Positions 6,562 through 14,277 of a stretch of DNA of 18,279 bases are shown here, piece after piece. Origin of the DNA: an uncultured Bacillota bacterium (lineage in GTDB: Bacteria; Bacillota; Clostridia; Peptostreptococcales; Anaerovoracaceae); the NCBI GenBank assembly GCA_946629205.1, contig CAMOXP010000007.1:1-18279 (forward strand), in the 5' to 3' direction. Within the stretch, counting starts at the first letter, position 1. The number at the start of each line of letters is the position of its first letter. Under the pieces are notes generated by a model. It was given only the letters and a program-made list of their open reading frames with translations. It was not told the DNA's origin and ran no database searches. The translations under genes were made by a program, and so were the position numbers.

Positions 6562-7296
6562 ATGCGAGTTCTTACGATAGCCGGCGGCATTCTTATGATT
6601 GCCACCGGAGCTTTCTGTTTTATAAATCCGGGACAGACGTTCATGACGATGGCGTTCCTGATCGGCGCGGTCATGGTCATCAACGGACTGATCCACGCAG
6701 TCGGTTTCGTGCTTTCCAGAGGTAATTTCGGAATCGGCGACAACAACGGATGGATCCTGATCGACGCGATCCTGACTTTACTTTTGGGCATCCTGATTCT
6801 GTGCAATCAGCTTACTGTCGATATCGCGATCCCTATGATCTTCGGCATGTGGGTCCTGGTTTCAGGTCTGCTCAGATTTGAGGCGTCTACGAGAATCAAC
6901 CGCCAGAAAAAGATGAAAAACTTTAAGGCGGCGTTCATTTCAGGATTGGGAACGATCGCGGTAGGATTGTTCGGGTTCATCAATCCGCTGGTGACATATG
7001 TGTCTGTTATCGTGCTTCTGGGAATTTTCCTTATTGTACAGGGCGCGAATTCCATTGAGCTCGGCATCAACATGCCGCATCAGGTCAAGGAGGACGCAGT
7101 GGTATTTGCTCCGTCCCATACTCCTGTGAAAATCGGCGACGATGAGAACGAAAGCGATGAGGCTGTTGCCGAAAGGATCCAGGCGCAGAAGGAATTCGAA
7201 CAGAAAAAAGAAATGACCATGGCGTTCGGCGAGGGCAATTTCGGTCTCACCAAAGAAGAGGTCGAGAAGGCAGTGCAGGAACTGAAGAAGGAGTAG
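6562..7296 (+). CDS. DUF308/HdeD-family membrane protein
   Basis: This is an integral membrane protein of the HdeD (acid-resistance membrane protein)/DUF308 family; its biochemical role is unknown. Six membrane segments appear as three repeated two-helix units, near residues 5-50, 64-107 and 124-167. The first and third carry the same short motif at the end of the first helix (GAFCFINP at 16-23, GLFGFINP at 135-142). A cytosolic, strongly charged tail of about 70 residues (173-244) is added, rich in Glu, Lys and Gln; it is longer than in compact HdeD proteins and may be a coiled or interaction segment. AGAGGAG (6549-6555) gives a six-base spacing to the ATG. It lies between the 50-residue membrane protein and a flavoprotein, with a 10-base gap to the latter. 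Family assignment is good; a stress function would be extrapolation from E. coli HdeD. Confidence 0.85.
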   Translation: MRVLTIAGGILMIATGAFCFINPGQTFMTMAFLIGAVMVINGLIHAVGFVLSRGNFGIGDNNGWILIDAILTLLLGILILCNQLTVDIAIPMIFGMWVLVSGLLRFEASTRINRQKKMKNFKAAFISGLGTIAVGLFGFINPLVTYVSVIVLLGIFLIVQGANSIELGINMPHQVKEDAVVFAPSHTPVKIGDDENESDEAVAERIQAQKEFEQKKEMTMAFGEGNFGLTKEEVEKAVQELKKE

Positions 7297-7306
7297 TTGT
7301 ATTAAG

Positions 7307-8509
7307 ATGATGACGTACGACTTTGTCATAGTAGGAGGCGGCGCAGCCGGACTGGCTGCAGCTGCTTCTTTTATTAAAGAAACAGGACACGGCAGTGTGT
7401 GCATACTTGAGAAGAACGGCATGCTTGGACGCAAGATCAACGCGACCGGCGGCGGCAGGTGCAACCTGACCAACAAGGCGTGCCCCGAAAAGGACATGAC
7501 CCTTGATTTTTTCCGCGGTCTCGGCATTGAGACATGGGAGGACAGCGAAGGCCGTTACTATCCCTATACGAACAAGGCGTCGGATGTGACCAAAGCGCTG
7601 GTCGATGCTGTGAAAGGGAACTCTGACGAGCACACTGTCGACGTGAAGTGCGGATTCACGGTCAAGGTCGTTTCACGCATCAAGCCGGATGACGGCAGCG
7701 AGGGCTGTTTCATGATCACCGGAATGCAGCAGGCCGATGCAAAAGCCGGCCAATCAGAAGCGTCCTCAACAATGGAAATGATCTTCGCCAACCGGGTCCT
7801 GCTCGCAATGGGCGGCAAAGCCGGGCCCCAGTACGGGACGACCGGCGACGGCTACACCATTGCCAGGACTTTGGGACACACAGTGACACGGGTGTTTCCG
7901 ATCCTGACCGGGATCGAATGCCGGGCAGAGGACGTTGACTTTGCGTCTCTGAAGGGCGTGCGTGCGAAGGGCACAGTCATTCTGAACAAAGACGGTAAGC
8001 CTATCGTCAGGGACACAGGCGAGATCCAGTTCACGGAAGACGGCGTTTCCGGGATCTGCATATTCAACCTGACGCCGCATATCAAAGCCGATAAGCGCGA
8101 GAACTTTACGGACGCATTGAAACGTTATACCATAACGGTCGATCTGGCGCCGGACTTCACCGAGGAACAGCTGTCCGCGCGGCAGAGCGCGTTCGGGATA
8201 CTGACGGAGAAACTCGCCGCAGCATTGGAAAACGCCGGAACATGGAACGCCGAAGCAGGAGCTTCCGGCATCAAGCACTGGCAGCTTGCCATCACCGGGA
8301 TCAAAGGCTGGCGGGACGCACAGGCGACCTTCGGCGGCGTCGCACTGGATGAAATCGATATGGACACCATGGAGTCACGGCAGGTGCCGGGCCTGTACTT
8401 CGCCGGAGAGATCATTGACGCCCAGGGACCCTGCGGCGGATTCAACCTGCAGAACGCATGGGAAACAGGTATCAAGGCAGCCCGTGCGATTGCCGGCAAA
8501 CTGGGCTGA
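7307..8509 (+). CDS. NAD(P)/FAD-dependent oxidoreductase, HI0933/YhiN/BaiN family
   Basis: This is a cytosolic flavoprotein of the HI0933-like family, also annotated YhiN, BaiN or aminoacetone-oxidase family. The family includes clostridial BaiN, reported to act in bile acid 7-dehydroxylation, but most members have no known substrate. The 400 residues match the usual length. The Rossmann FAD loop VGGGAAG is at 9-15, and the family signature GRKINATGGGRCNLTN at 41-56. The C-terminal segment GEIIDAQGPCGGFNLQNAW closes the FAD site. Two ATGs in tandem (7307 and 7310) are both possible; AAGGAG at 7288-7293 lies inside the end of the DUF308 gene. No bile-acid genes are near, so I would not transfer that function. 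It is followed 20 bases later by a second, different flavoprotein, an arrangement that suggests a shared redox role. Confidence 0.9.
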   Translation: MMTYDFVIVGGGAAGLAAAASFIKETGHGSVCILEKNGMLGRKINATGGGRCNLTNKACPEKDMTLDFFRGLGIETWEDSEGRYYPYTNKASDVTKALVDAVKGNSDEHTVDVKCGFTVKVVSRIKPDDGSEGCFMITGMQQADAKAGQSEASSTMEMIFANRVLLAMGGKAGPQYGTTGDGYTIARTLGHTVTRVFPILTGIECRAEDVDFASLKGVRAKGTVILNKDGKPIVRDTGEIQFTEDGVSGICIFNLTPHIKADKRENFTDALKRYTITVDLAPDFTEEQLSARQSAFGILTEKLAAALENAGTWNAEAGASGIKHWQLAITGIKGWRDAQATFGGVALDEIDMDTMESRQVPGLYFAGEIIDAQGPCGGFNLQNAWETGIKAARAIAGKLG

Positions 8510-8529
8510 GACATTGAGGATATCGAACT

Positions 8530-10191
8530 GTGAGATACAGACTGGGACAACTGAAGATAGATCCGAGAGCGGTGGCCGGGAAATCGCAGGATAAAGCACA
8601 TACACTAAAGGCGCTGCTGGAGCAGGCTGTGCGAAAAGAACTCCGCCGCAGATTCCGTCGCGGCAGTGTGCAGATCAGCAATCTCGAGATCATCCGTGAA
8701 TCGATCGACGCGCGCAGAAAGCCTGACGTGAAACTTGTCTACACGGTTGACTTTGATTGCAAAGAGAATCTTCCACTTGATGAAGCAAGGCGCGAACGCT
8801 ACACAGTGCCGATCCCGGAGGATGAGTCTGCGGCACGGTCCGAAGGCAAACGGCCTGTCATCGTCGGTTTCGGACCATGCGGGATCTTCGCTGCGCTGAT
8901 ACTGGCAGAGGCCGGATGCAGGCCTATCGTGATCGAACGCGGCAAGTGTGTGGAGGAGCGCGTGGCTGACGTTGAACGCTTCTGGGATGCTGCGAAGACA
9001 GACGGAGAAGCGGAGCCTGATCCGGAATCGAATGTCCAGTTCGGAGAAGGCGGCGCAGGAACATTTTCCGATGGGAAGCTGACCACCGGCATCAAGGATA
9101 TCCGCATCCGAAAGGTACTGGAGGAATTCGCGGAAGCAGGCGCGAGTCCGGAAATATTGTACAAGCAAAAGCCGCACATCGGAACGGATCAGCTGCGGCA
9201 GATCGTTCCGGCGATCAGGCATAAGATCGAAGAACTCGGCGGAGAGGTGCGCTTCAGCACACGCCTTACAGGAATGGAGTTTGCGGACTGCGCTTCGGAA
9301 GAGCTAGGAAACGCCAGAAGACAACTTACAGGGCTCCGGGTGATCTCGCCGTCCGGCGAGGAGACAATCGAAACAGACTGCGTTGTTCTGGCTATCGGCC
9401 ACAGCGCCCGCGACACGTTCCGGATGATGTACGAGCAAGGGTTTCCGATGGAACAGAAACCGTTCTCCATCGGCGTGCGGATCGAACATCCGCAGAAAAT
9501 GATCAACGAGAGCCAGTACGGAGACGCGTCTCTGGCGGAGATCCTCGGACCGGCGGATTATAAGCTGAGTTACCGGTGCACAAGCACAGACGCAGAAGCC
9601 TCCCTCGGCCGCGGTGTCTACACGTTCTGCATGTGCCCGGGCGGGCAGGTCATCAATGCGTCCACGGAACCGGGGACATCGGTCACCAACGGCATGAGCG
9701 AAAGCAGACGGGACAGCGAATACGCCAACAGCGGTCTGCTGGTAGACGTGCGCACGGCAGATTTTCAAAACGACCATCCCCTGGCGGGTATTGAATTCCA
9801 GAAGAAATATGAGAGGCTTGCCTGGGAGAACAGGACTGCAGGCGGCATGGCGCGGTCTACGTACGGCCGATTCCGTTCATGCGCTGAAAACGGACAGACA
9901 GATCCTGTCAGAAACAGCATTCCTGCTTTTGCATCGGAAGCCATATTGGAAGCGATGCCCGTGTTCGGCAGGAGAATCAAAGGCTTTGACCGGGAGGACG
10001 CTCGCCTGACGGCAGTGGAATCGAGAAGTTCCTCACCGGTGCGCGTGCTGCGGGACGAAAGGATGCAGGCCGCGGGATTCCGCGGGGTCATACCGGCAGG
10101 CGAAGGACCGGGATATGCAGGCGGCATCATGTCGGCGGCGGTGGACGGCATCAAAGCAGCGGAACAGATTATTACAAAACACAATATTTAG
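8530..10191 (+). CDS. FAD-dependent dehydrogenase-like protein (COG2509 family)
   Basis: This 553-residue protein belongs to the uncharacterised FAD-dependent dehydrogenase family COG2509, common in Clostridia and related anaerobes. The first ~105 residues form the family's N-terminal domain with the marker SIDARRKPDVKLVYTVDF. The FAD-binding loop VGFGPCG is at 112-118. NVQFGEGGAGTFSDGKL follows near 174, with VLAIGHSARDTF and the VTNGMSESRRD segment further on. Translation starts at GTG (8530), supported by GAGGA (8516-8520) at nine bases and by the family start RYRLG; there is no in-frame ATG upstream. It begins 20 bases after the HI0933-type flavoprotein. Substrate and electron partner are unknown. 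It ends with TAG at 10189, immediately before the phoH promoter. Confidence 0.9.
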   Translation: MRYRLGQLKIDPRAVAGKSQDKAHTLKALLEQAVRKELRRRFRRGSVQISNLEIIRESIDARRKPDVKLVYTVDFDCKENLPLDEARRERYTVPIPEDESAARSEGKRPVIVGFGPCGIFAALILAEAGCRPIVIERGKCVEERVADVERFWDAAKTDGEAEPDPESNVQFGEGGAGTFSDGKLTTGIKDIRIRKVLEEFAEAGASPEILYKQKPHIGTDQLRQIVPAIRHKIEELGGEVRFSTRLTGMEFADCASEELGNARRQLTGLRVISPSGEETIETDCVVLAIGHSARDTFRMMYEQGFPMEQKPFSIGVRIEHPQKMINESQYGDASLAEILGPADYKLSYRCTSTDAEASLGRGVYTFCMCPGGQVINASTEPGTSVTNGMSESRRDSEYANSGLLVDVRTADFQNDHPLAGIEFQKKYERLAWENRTAGGMARSTYGRFRSCAENGQTDPVRNSIPAFASEAILEAMPVFGRRIKGFDREDARLTAVESRSSSPVRVLRDERMQAAGFRGVIPAGEGPGYAGGIMSAAVDGIKAAEQIITKHNI

Positions 10192-10220
10192 TGGAAATTA
10201 CCCGTCGGGTTCCGTATAAT
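10192..10220 (+). promoter_or_regulatory. phoH promoter with palindrome in the spacer
   Basis: TGGAAA (10192-10197, four of six) and TATAAT (10215-10220, perfect) are 17 bases apart, directly after the stop codon of the preceding flavoprotein gene. The spacer holds ACCCG-T-CGGGT (10200-10210), a perfect 5-1-5 palindrome and a possible repressor site. Transcription should begin about 10226-10228, at or next to the ATG at 10227. Confidence 0.62.
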
Positions 10221-10226
10221 AGGACT

Positions 10227-11252
10227 ATGGATAGAAGTCGGAACAATGAGAAAACAATCATGATCCCCCTGGACGACAGTGTCGACAGGCGGGAGCTTTT
10301 TGGTGGGATGGATCAGAATCTCCGAAGCATTGAAGACAGATTCGGAGTGATCACCATTCAGCGCGGTGACGGCCTGCTTATCAAAGGCGCAGGGGGAACC
10401 GGTGAGACTGACGGCGTGCAGCACGCGGCTGCAATATTGAAGGAAATGATCGAAACGATCAGAAAGGGAGAAGTATTGGATCAGCAGAAGGTAGGGTATA
10501 TCACGGATCTGACGGAAAACGGGATCTCATACAACATGCAGACTCAGGGCGGCAAGCTGGACAAAGAGATCATTTGCTTCACCCATGACGGCAAGCCGCT
10601 CCGGCCGAAGACGATAGGACAGAGGGATTACGTCAAAACCATACGAAACAAGGATATCGTGTTCGGCATCGGACCTGCGGGAACAGGCAAAACCTATATT
10701 GCTGTCGCTATGGCGGTTCAGGCATTCAAAAACAAGGACGTCCAGAAGATCATTCTGGCCAGACCGGCAGTCGAAGCAGGGGAAAGACTGGGTTTTCTGC
10801 CCGGAGACCTGCAGGAAAAGGTAGACCCGTATCTCAGACCGCTTTATGATGCGCTTTACGATGTGCTGGGCAGGGAGAGCGCCCTCAGACTGAAGGAAAA
10901 GGAAATCATCGAGGTCGTTCCGCTGGCGTACATGCGAGGAAGGACGCTGGACAATTCCTTCATCATTCTGGACGAAGCGCAGAACACTACGCCGGAACAG
11001 ATGAAGATGTTTCTGACCAGGATGGGATTCGGCTCCAAGGTGGTGGTCACCGGAGATATTACGCAGATCGACCTGCCCCGCGGCAAGAAATCAGGACTTA
11101 TTGAAGCGCGCAAAGTCTTAAAGGACGTGGATGACATCGGCTTCTGTTATCTCAAGGAGGTCGACGTCGTGAGACACCAGCTGGTCAAAAAGGTCATCAG
11201 CGCATACGATCAATATTATAGAGCACATCCGCCTAAGGATGAGGATGACTAA
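10227..11252 (+). CDS. phoH: PhoH-like ATPase
   Basis: This is a cytosolic P-loop ATPase of the PhoH family, related to the N-terminal half of superfamily 1 helicases and thought to act in RNA metabolism, as its pairing with ybeY suggests. From ATG 10227 the product is 341 residues. Walker A is GPAGTGKT (149-156) and Walker B is FIILDEAQ (245-252), followed by TGDITQIDLP, a helicase-like sensor segment. The N-terminal portion has the family opening IPLDDS...RELFG. The start is uncertain. GTG 10191 would add 12 residues but lies upstream of the promoter. ATG 10227 coincides with the predicted transcription start, giving a leaderless mRNA. ATG 10260 (MIPLDD) would give a ~33-base leader with only a weak Shine-Dalgarno. 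I prefer 10227 on family similarity. Confidence 0.93.
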   Translation: MDRSRNNEKTIMIPLDDSVDRRELFGGMDQNLRSIEDRFGVITIQRGDGLLIKGAGGTGETDGVQHAAAILKEMIETIRKGEVLDQQKVGYITDLTENGISYNMQTQGGKLDKEIICFTHDGKPLRPKTIGQRDYVKTIRNKDIVFGIGPAGTGKTYIAVAMAVQAFKNKDVQKIILARPAVEAGERLGFLPGDLQEKVDPYLRPLYDALYDVLGRESALRLKEKEIIEVVPLAYMRGRTLDNSFIILDEAQNTTPEQMKMFLTRMGFGSKVVVTGDITQIDLPRGKKSGLIEARKVLKDVDDIGFCYLKEVDVVRHQLVKKVISAYDQYYRAHPPKDEDD

Positions 11253-11318
11253 GTATTGCAGGCAGTAAGAGGAGACTTAAAAGAGAAGTCTCGGAAGAGG
11301 AGTCTTAGAGGAAACTGA
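11253..11318 (+). promoter_or_regulatory. ybeY leader with hairpin and three Shine-Dalgarno-like copies
   Basis: This 66-base gap is very purine-rich. AGAGGA occurs three times (11268-11273, 11296-11301, 11307-11312); the last is six bases from the ybeY ATG and is the likely ribosome binding site. GAGACTT (11272-11278) and AAGTCTC (11286-11292) form a perfect 7-bp stem with a 7-base loop that sequesters part of the first copy. There is no U-run, so it is not a terminator. Confidence 0.5.
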
Positions 11319-11813
11319 ATGGAAATAATCGTAAACGAAGAAGGGATACTGGACGAACAGACGATGGAATTGCTCAGGAGGGCGGCTTCCGCATGCACAA
11401 AGCTGGATGTGGAAATCAGCCTTTCCTTTGTTTCTCTGGATGAGATCCACACGCTGAACAGGGAATACCGCGGGGTCGACAGACCGACCGATGTGCTGTC
11501 ATTTCCTATGTTCGGGAGCATCGAGGAACTGGAAGCGGCATGTGCGCTGCAGAATGGAGAGGAAGGTCAGGAAGTCCCCCTCGGCGATGTGGTCATCTGC
11601 ATGGATAAGATCAAGGAACAGGCGGAGGAGTTCGGCCACTCCACAGAACGCGAGACAGTTTATCTGTTCACTCACAGCGTGCTCCATCTGCTCGGATACG
11701 ACCACGAGACAGAAGAAGACAAGCGCGTCATGCGGGCGCGGGAAGAAGAAATCATGGAAGAACTCGGCATCGGCAGAGATACCGCAGCATCAGACTTGAA
11801 GGAGACAGAGTAA
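11319..11813 (+). CDS. ybeY: Endoribonuclease YbeY (rRNA maturation factor)
   Basis: YbeY is a zinc-dependent single-strand RNase involved in 16S rRNA 3'-end maturation and ribosome quality control. The 164-residue product carries the metal site HSVLHLLGYDH, with His119, His123 and His129, and the upstream signature NREYRGVDRPTDVLSFP. Most family members have HGxLH, so Ser at position 120 in place of Gly is a small variation. A short acidic extension follows the conserved core. It starts after an AGAGGA ribosome binding site, 66 bases after phoH. The PhoH-YbeY-Era neighbourhood is widely conserved and fits a joint role in ribosome assembly. Its last codons contain the Shine-Dalgarno of era. 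Confidence 0.95.
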   Translation: MEIIVNEEGILDEQTMELLRRAASACTKLDVEISLSFVSLDEIHTLNREYRGVDRPTDVLSFPMFGSIEELEAACALQNGEEGQEVPLGDVVICMDKIKEQAEEFGHSTERETVYLFTHSVLHLLGYDHETEEDKRVMRAREEEIMEELGIGRDTAASDLKETE

Positions 11814-11814
11814 A

Positions 11815-12714
11815 GTGAAATCAGGATTTGTAGGAATCATAGGCAGACCGAACGTAGGCAAATCGACGCTGCTCAATGCGATGCTTGGAGAAAAGATCGC
11901 GATCACGACGGAGAAGCCGCAGACCACAAGAAACACGATCCGCGGCATCTATACCCACTACGCAGAAGCAGAGGACGAGGACGATGTGCAGATCGTCTTT
12001 ATCGATACGCCGGGGATCCACAAGCCGCGCAATAAGCTGGGAGAATACATGACCGATTCGGCCATTGCCACCTTCAGCGAAGTGGACGCCATTATCTTCA
12101 TCGTGGATGACGCGCTCAGCAAAGGCCCGGGAGACAAATATATCCTGAAGCTGCTGGAGGAAACAGATACGCCGAAGATCCTCGTGATCAACAAGATCGA
12201 TCAGATGGAACCGGATGCCTTTGCGCAGATTTACCGGGAGTATGATGAGACCGGGATGTTCGCGGAGATCCTCGGAACATCAGCCAAAGACGGGACCCAT
12301 GTAGACGAAGTTATCCGCGCGGCAGCGGGATTTTTGGAAGAAGGTCCCATGTACTATCCGGACGACATCGTGACAGAGGATCCGGCCAGATTCATCGTGA
12401 GTGAGATCATCCGGGAGAAAATCCTCCTTTATCTGCAGGACGAGGTGCCGCATGGCGTTGCCGTGGAAATCGAGACTTACGAAGAAGCGGAGGATATCAC
12501 CAGGATCGGAGCGGTCATTTACTGCGAGAGAAAGTCCCACAAGGGGATGATCATAGGCAAAGGCGGGCGTAAGCTGAAAGGCATCGGCAAGAGCGCCCGG
12601 CAGGAAATCGAGGCGCTGCTGGGGACCAAGGTGTTCCTGGAGACCTGGGTCAAGGTAAGGGAGAACTGGCGCGACAGCGATATCGCGCTGACCAATTTCG
12701 GATACAGGGACTGA
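11815..12714 (+). CDS. era: GTPase Era
   Basis: Era is an essential membrane-associated GTPase that binds the 3' end of 16S rRNA during 30S assembly. The 299-residue length is standard. The GTPase motifs are G1 GRPNVGKS (10-17), G3 DTPG (64-67), G4 NKID (126-129) and G5 SAK (156-158). The C-terminal KH domain has GKGG at 248-251. Translation starts at GTG 11815, one base after the ybeY stop codon, with GGAG at 11801-11804 inside ybeY. In-frame evidence for the GTG is that the family begins MKSGFVGIIGRPNVGKS, with no ATG available. Expression is therefore coupled to ybeY. Confidence 0.97.
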   Translation: MKSGFVGIIGRPNVGKSTLLNAMLGEKIAITTEKPQTTRNTIRGIYTHYAEAEDEDDVQIVFIDTPGIHKPRNKLGEYMTDSAIATFSEVDAIIFIVDDALSKGPGDKYILKLLEETDTPKILVINKIDQMEPDAFAQIYREYDETGMFAEILGTSAKDGTHVDEVIRAAAGFLEEGPMYYPDDIVTEDPARFIVSEIIREKILLYLQDEVPHGVAVEIETYEEAEDITRIGAVIYCERKSHKGMIIGKGGRKLKGIGKSARQEIEALLGTKVFLETWVKVRENWRDSDIALTNFGYRD

Positions 12715-12723
12715 TAGGAACGA

Positions 12724-13491
12724 ATGAAGACTGATACTCTGGGGATTGTCCTGAGAGAGACAAAAACTTCATACGGGAGGAGGATGCTCTTGCTCTTCAC
12801 GAGAGAGTACGGCGTGATCAGCGCAGGCACAAGTATCAGCGAACGGGGCAAAAGCAAAAGCACTCTGGCCCTGCAGCCCTTCACCTTCGGCAGATACGGC
12901 GTGCATATGAGCGGCGCCAATTACAATATCGACAGGGCGGAAGTGATACGGAGTTTTTATGGGCTGAGCGAGGATCTGGATAAGTTCTTCAGAGGATCCT
13001 ATGTGCTGGAGTTTACGGCGAAGGCACTGCACCCGGAGGCGCGTATGCCTGCCGCGTTCGATATGCTCTTGGACTTCTTTGACATGCTGGAATCCAGGAA
13101 GAAAGGATACGGGACATTGGTGCTTGCCTATCAGACGCGGCTTTTCAGGATGCTGGGGATCCCGCCTGTCCTGGACAGATGCGCTGTCTGCGGTGAACCT
13201 CCCGGGGAGTGGTTCAGCGTTGCGGACGGCGGGCTGATTTGCGATAATTGCAGAAGCAAAATCATGAAAGAAGAGAGCGAGAATTCAGTACGCAGTGCAT
13301 TGATTTACCCGGCAAGTTTTGATATAATCAATGCATTAAAATATTTTAACAATAATTCACTGAAAAAGCTTGATAATATTGCGCTCAATGAGATTACAGG
13401 CAAAAGGCTGCAGCGGATTATCAGAGAGTATGCGGCATATCATCTGGACATCTCGAACCTTAAAAGTGAAAGTATTGAAAGTATGATGTAA
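12724..13491 (+). CDS. recO: DNA repair protein RecO
   Basis: RecO loads RecA onto SSB-coated single-stranded DNA together with RecR (and RecF) in gap and break repair. The 255-residue product has an N-terminal OB fold (residues about 1-80), a helical middle and a zinc-binding site with Cys153, Cys156, Cys173 and Cys176 (CAVC and CDNC). The ATG is nine bases after the era stop, with AGGAA just upstream. The stretch coding for residues about 195-215 is unusually AT-rich relative to the rest of the gene and contains a good sigma-A promoter match (13300-13328). The era-recO pairing is normal for Bacillota. Confidence 0.95.
   Translation: MKTDTLGIVLRETKTSYGRRMLLLFTREYGVISAGTSISERGKSKSTLALQPFTFGRYGVHMSGANYNIDRAEVIRSFYGLSEDLDKFFRGSYVLEFTAKALHPEARMPAAFDMLLDFFDMLESRKKGYGTLVLAYQTRLFRMLGIPPVLDRCAVCGEPPGEWFSVADGGLICDNCRSKIMKEESENSVRSALIYPASFDIINALKYFNNNSLKKLDNIALNEITGKRLQRIIREYAAYHLDISNLKSESIESMM
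13300..13328 (+). promoter_or_regulatory. Promoter-like site inside recO, reading toward DUF4342-glyS
   Basis: TTGATT (13300-13305, four of six) and TATAAT (13323-13328, perfect) are separated by 17 bases. Start would be near 13335, giving about 170 bases of leader before the DUF4342 ATG. It falls in a clearly AT-rich patch of an otherwise GC-richer gene, which makes chance less likely. It would let the DUF4342 gene and glyS be expressed independently of era-recO. Confidence 0.5.
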
Positions 13492-13506
13492 TGAGGGAGG
13501 AACACA

Positions 13507-14277
13507 ATGGAAATCACACTCGAAAAAATCGAACTTGTAAAGGACAGAACAGGCGTTACATACGCAGAAGCGAAGAAAGCGCTTGAGGAGGCGGACGGCA
13601 GTGTCGTAGACGCAATCATCGCAATCGAAGAAACTATAAATTCAGGGGATAAGAAGAGAGCTTTCGGTGAGAAGGGCGAAGCGCTGTTCACGAGCCTTAA
13701 GAACTTGGTCAAGAAGGGCAATGTTGCCAAGATCCAGGTAAAGAAGGATGAAGATACCGTTCTCAATGTTCCGTTGAACGCAGGAATCCTGGGCATCTGC
13801 ATTGCGCCGCTGGCTTCTGTTGTCGCAATCGTTGCTGCTTTTGGTTTCAAGTGCACGATCGAAGTCGTAAAGACAGACGGAACGATCATCGATGTAAGTG
13901 ATGCTGTTTCAGATAAGGTATCACAGGCTGCTGAGTTCGGAAGCGATAAATTCGAAGCATTCAAGGGCAAAGGCAAAGACTTCTATGACAAGGCCAAGGA
14001 AAGCGACATTTATGACAAAGCCAAGGACGCCGCGCAGGATCTGAAAGACAAGGCAGAAGACATTTATGACAAGGCCAAGGAAAGCGACCTCTATGACAAG
14101 GCTAAGGATGCTGCGCAGGATCTGAAAGACAGAGCAGAAGACTTTAAGGATGATATCAAAGAGAGAGTCAGCAAGGAAGTCGAGGAAGCTGAGGCAGATG
14201 TCGAAGAAGCGGCTGCTGACGCGGAGATCGAAGCAGAAATCGAGGCTGAAGAAGCAGAGAAGGGCGAAGAAGAATAA
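13507..14277 (+). CDS. DUF4342 protein with UBA-like domain and repetitive charged tail
   Basis: Residues 1-42 (LEKIELVKDRTGVTYAEAKK and on) form a UBA/EF-Ts-like three-helix domain typical of DUF4342 proteins, found beside glyS in clostridia. A conserved basic segment follows (KKGNVAKIQVKKD). One hydrophobic stretch (93-114) probably spans or anchors in the membrane. The C-terminal half is unlike the short family members: a 27-residue unit occurs twice at 158-184 and 185-211, with YDKAK and DLKD motifs at helical spacing, followed by an acidic Glu/Ala tail to residue 256. This should form long amphipathic helices, like LEA or apolipoprotein repeats. GGGAGG (13495-13500) at six bases is a strong ribosome binding site. 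Its TAA overlaps the glyS ATG by one base, so translation of the two is coupled. Function unknown; a role in ribosome or membrane stress would be a guess. Confidence 0.85.
   Translation: MEITLEKIELVKDRTGVTYAEAKKALEEADGSVVDAIIAIEETINSGDKKRAFGEKGEALFTSLKNLVKKGNVAKIQVKKDEDTVLNVPLNAGILGICIAPLASVVAIVAAFGFKCTIEVVKTDGTIIDVSDAVSDKVSQAAEFGSDKFEAFKGKGKDFYDKAKESDIYDKAKDAAQDLKDKAEDIYDKAKESDLYDKAKDAAQDLKDRAEDFKDDIKERVSKEVEEAEADVEEAAADAEIEAEIEAEEAEKGEEE
13978..14139 (+). repeat. Tandem 81-bp coding repeat in the DUF4342 gene
   Basis: Two adjacent 81-base units (13978-14058 and 14059-14139) encode nearly identical 27-residue blocks, differing at three residues, with several silent third-position changes. 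A third, degraded copy of the start (DFKDDIK) follows. Each unit itself contains two YDKAK segments. In-frame length means copy number can change without breaking the gene. Confidence 0.85.

Noticed and set aside
13492..14276. T-box riboswitch upstream of glyS
   Set aside because: The region is coding, and no T-box antiterminator sequence, specifier stem or terminator is visible.
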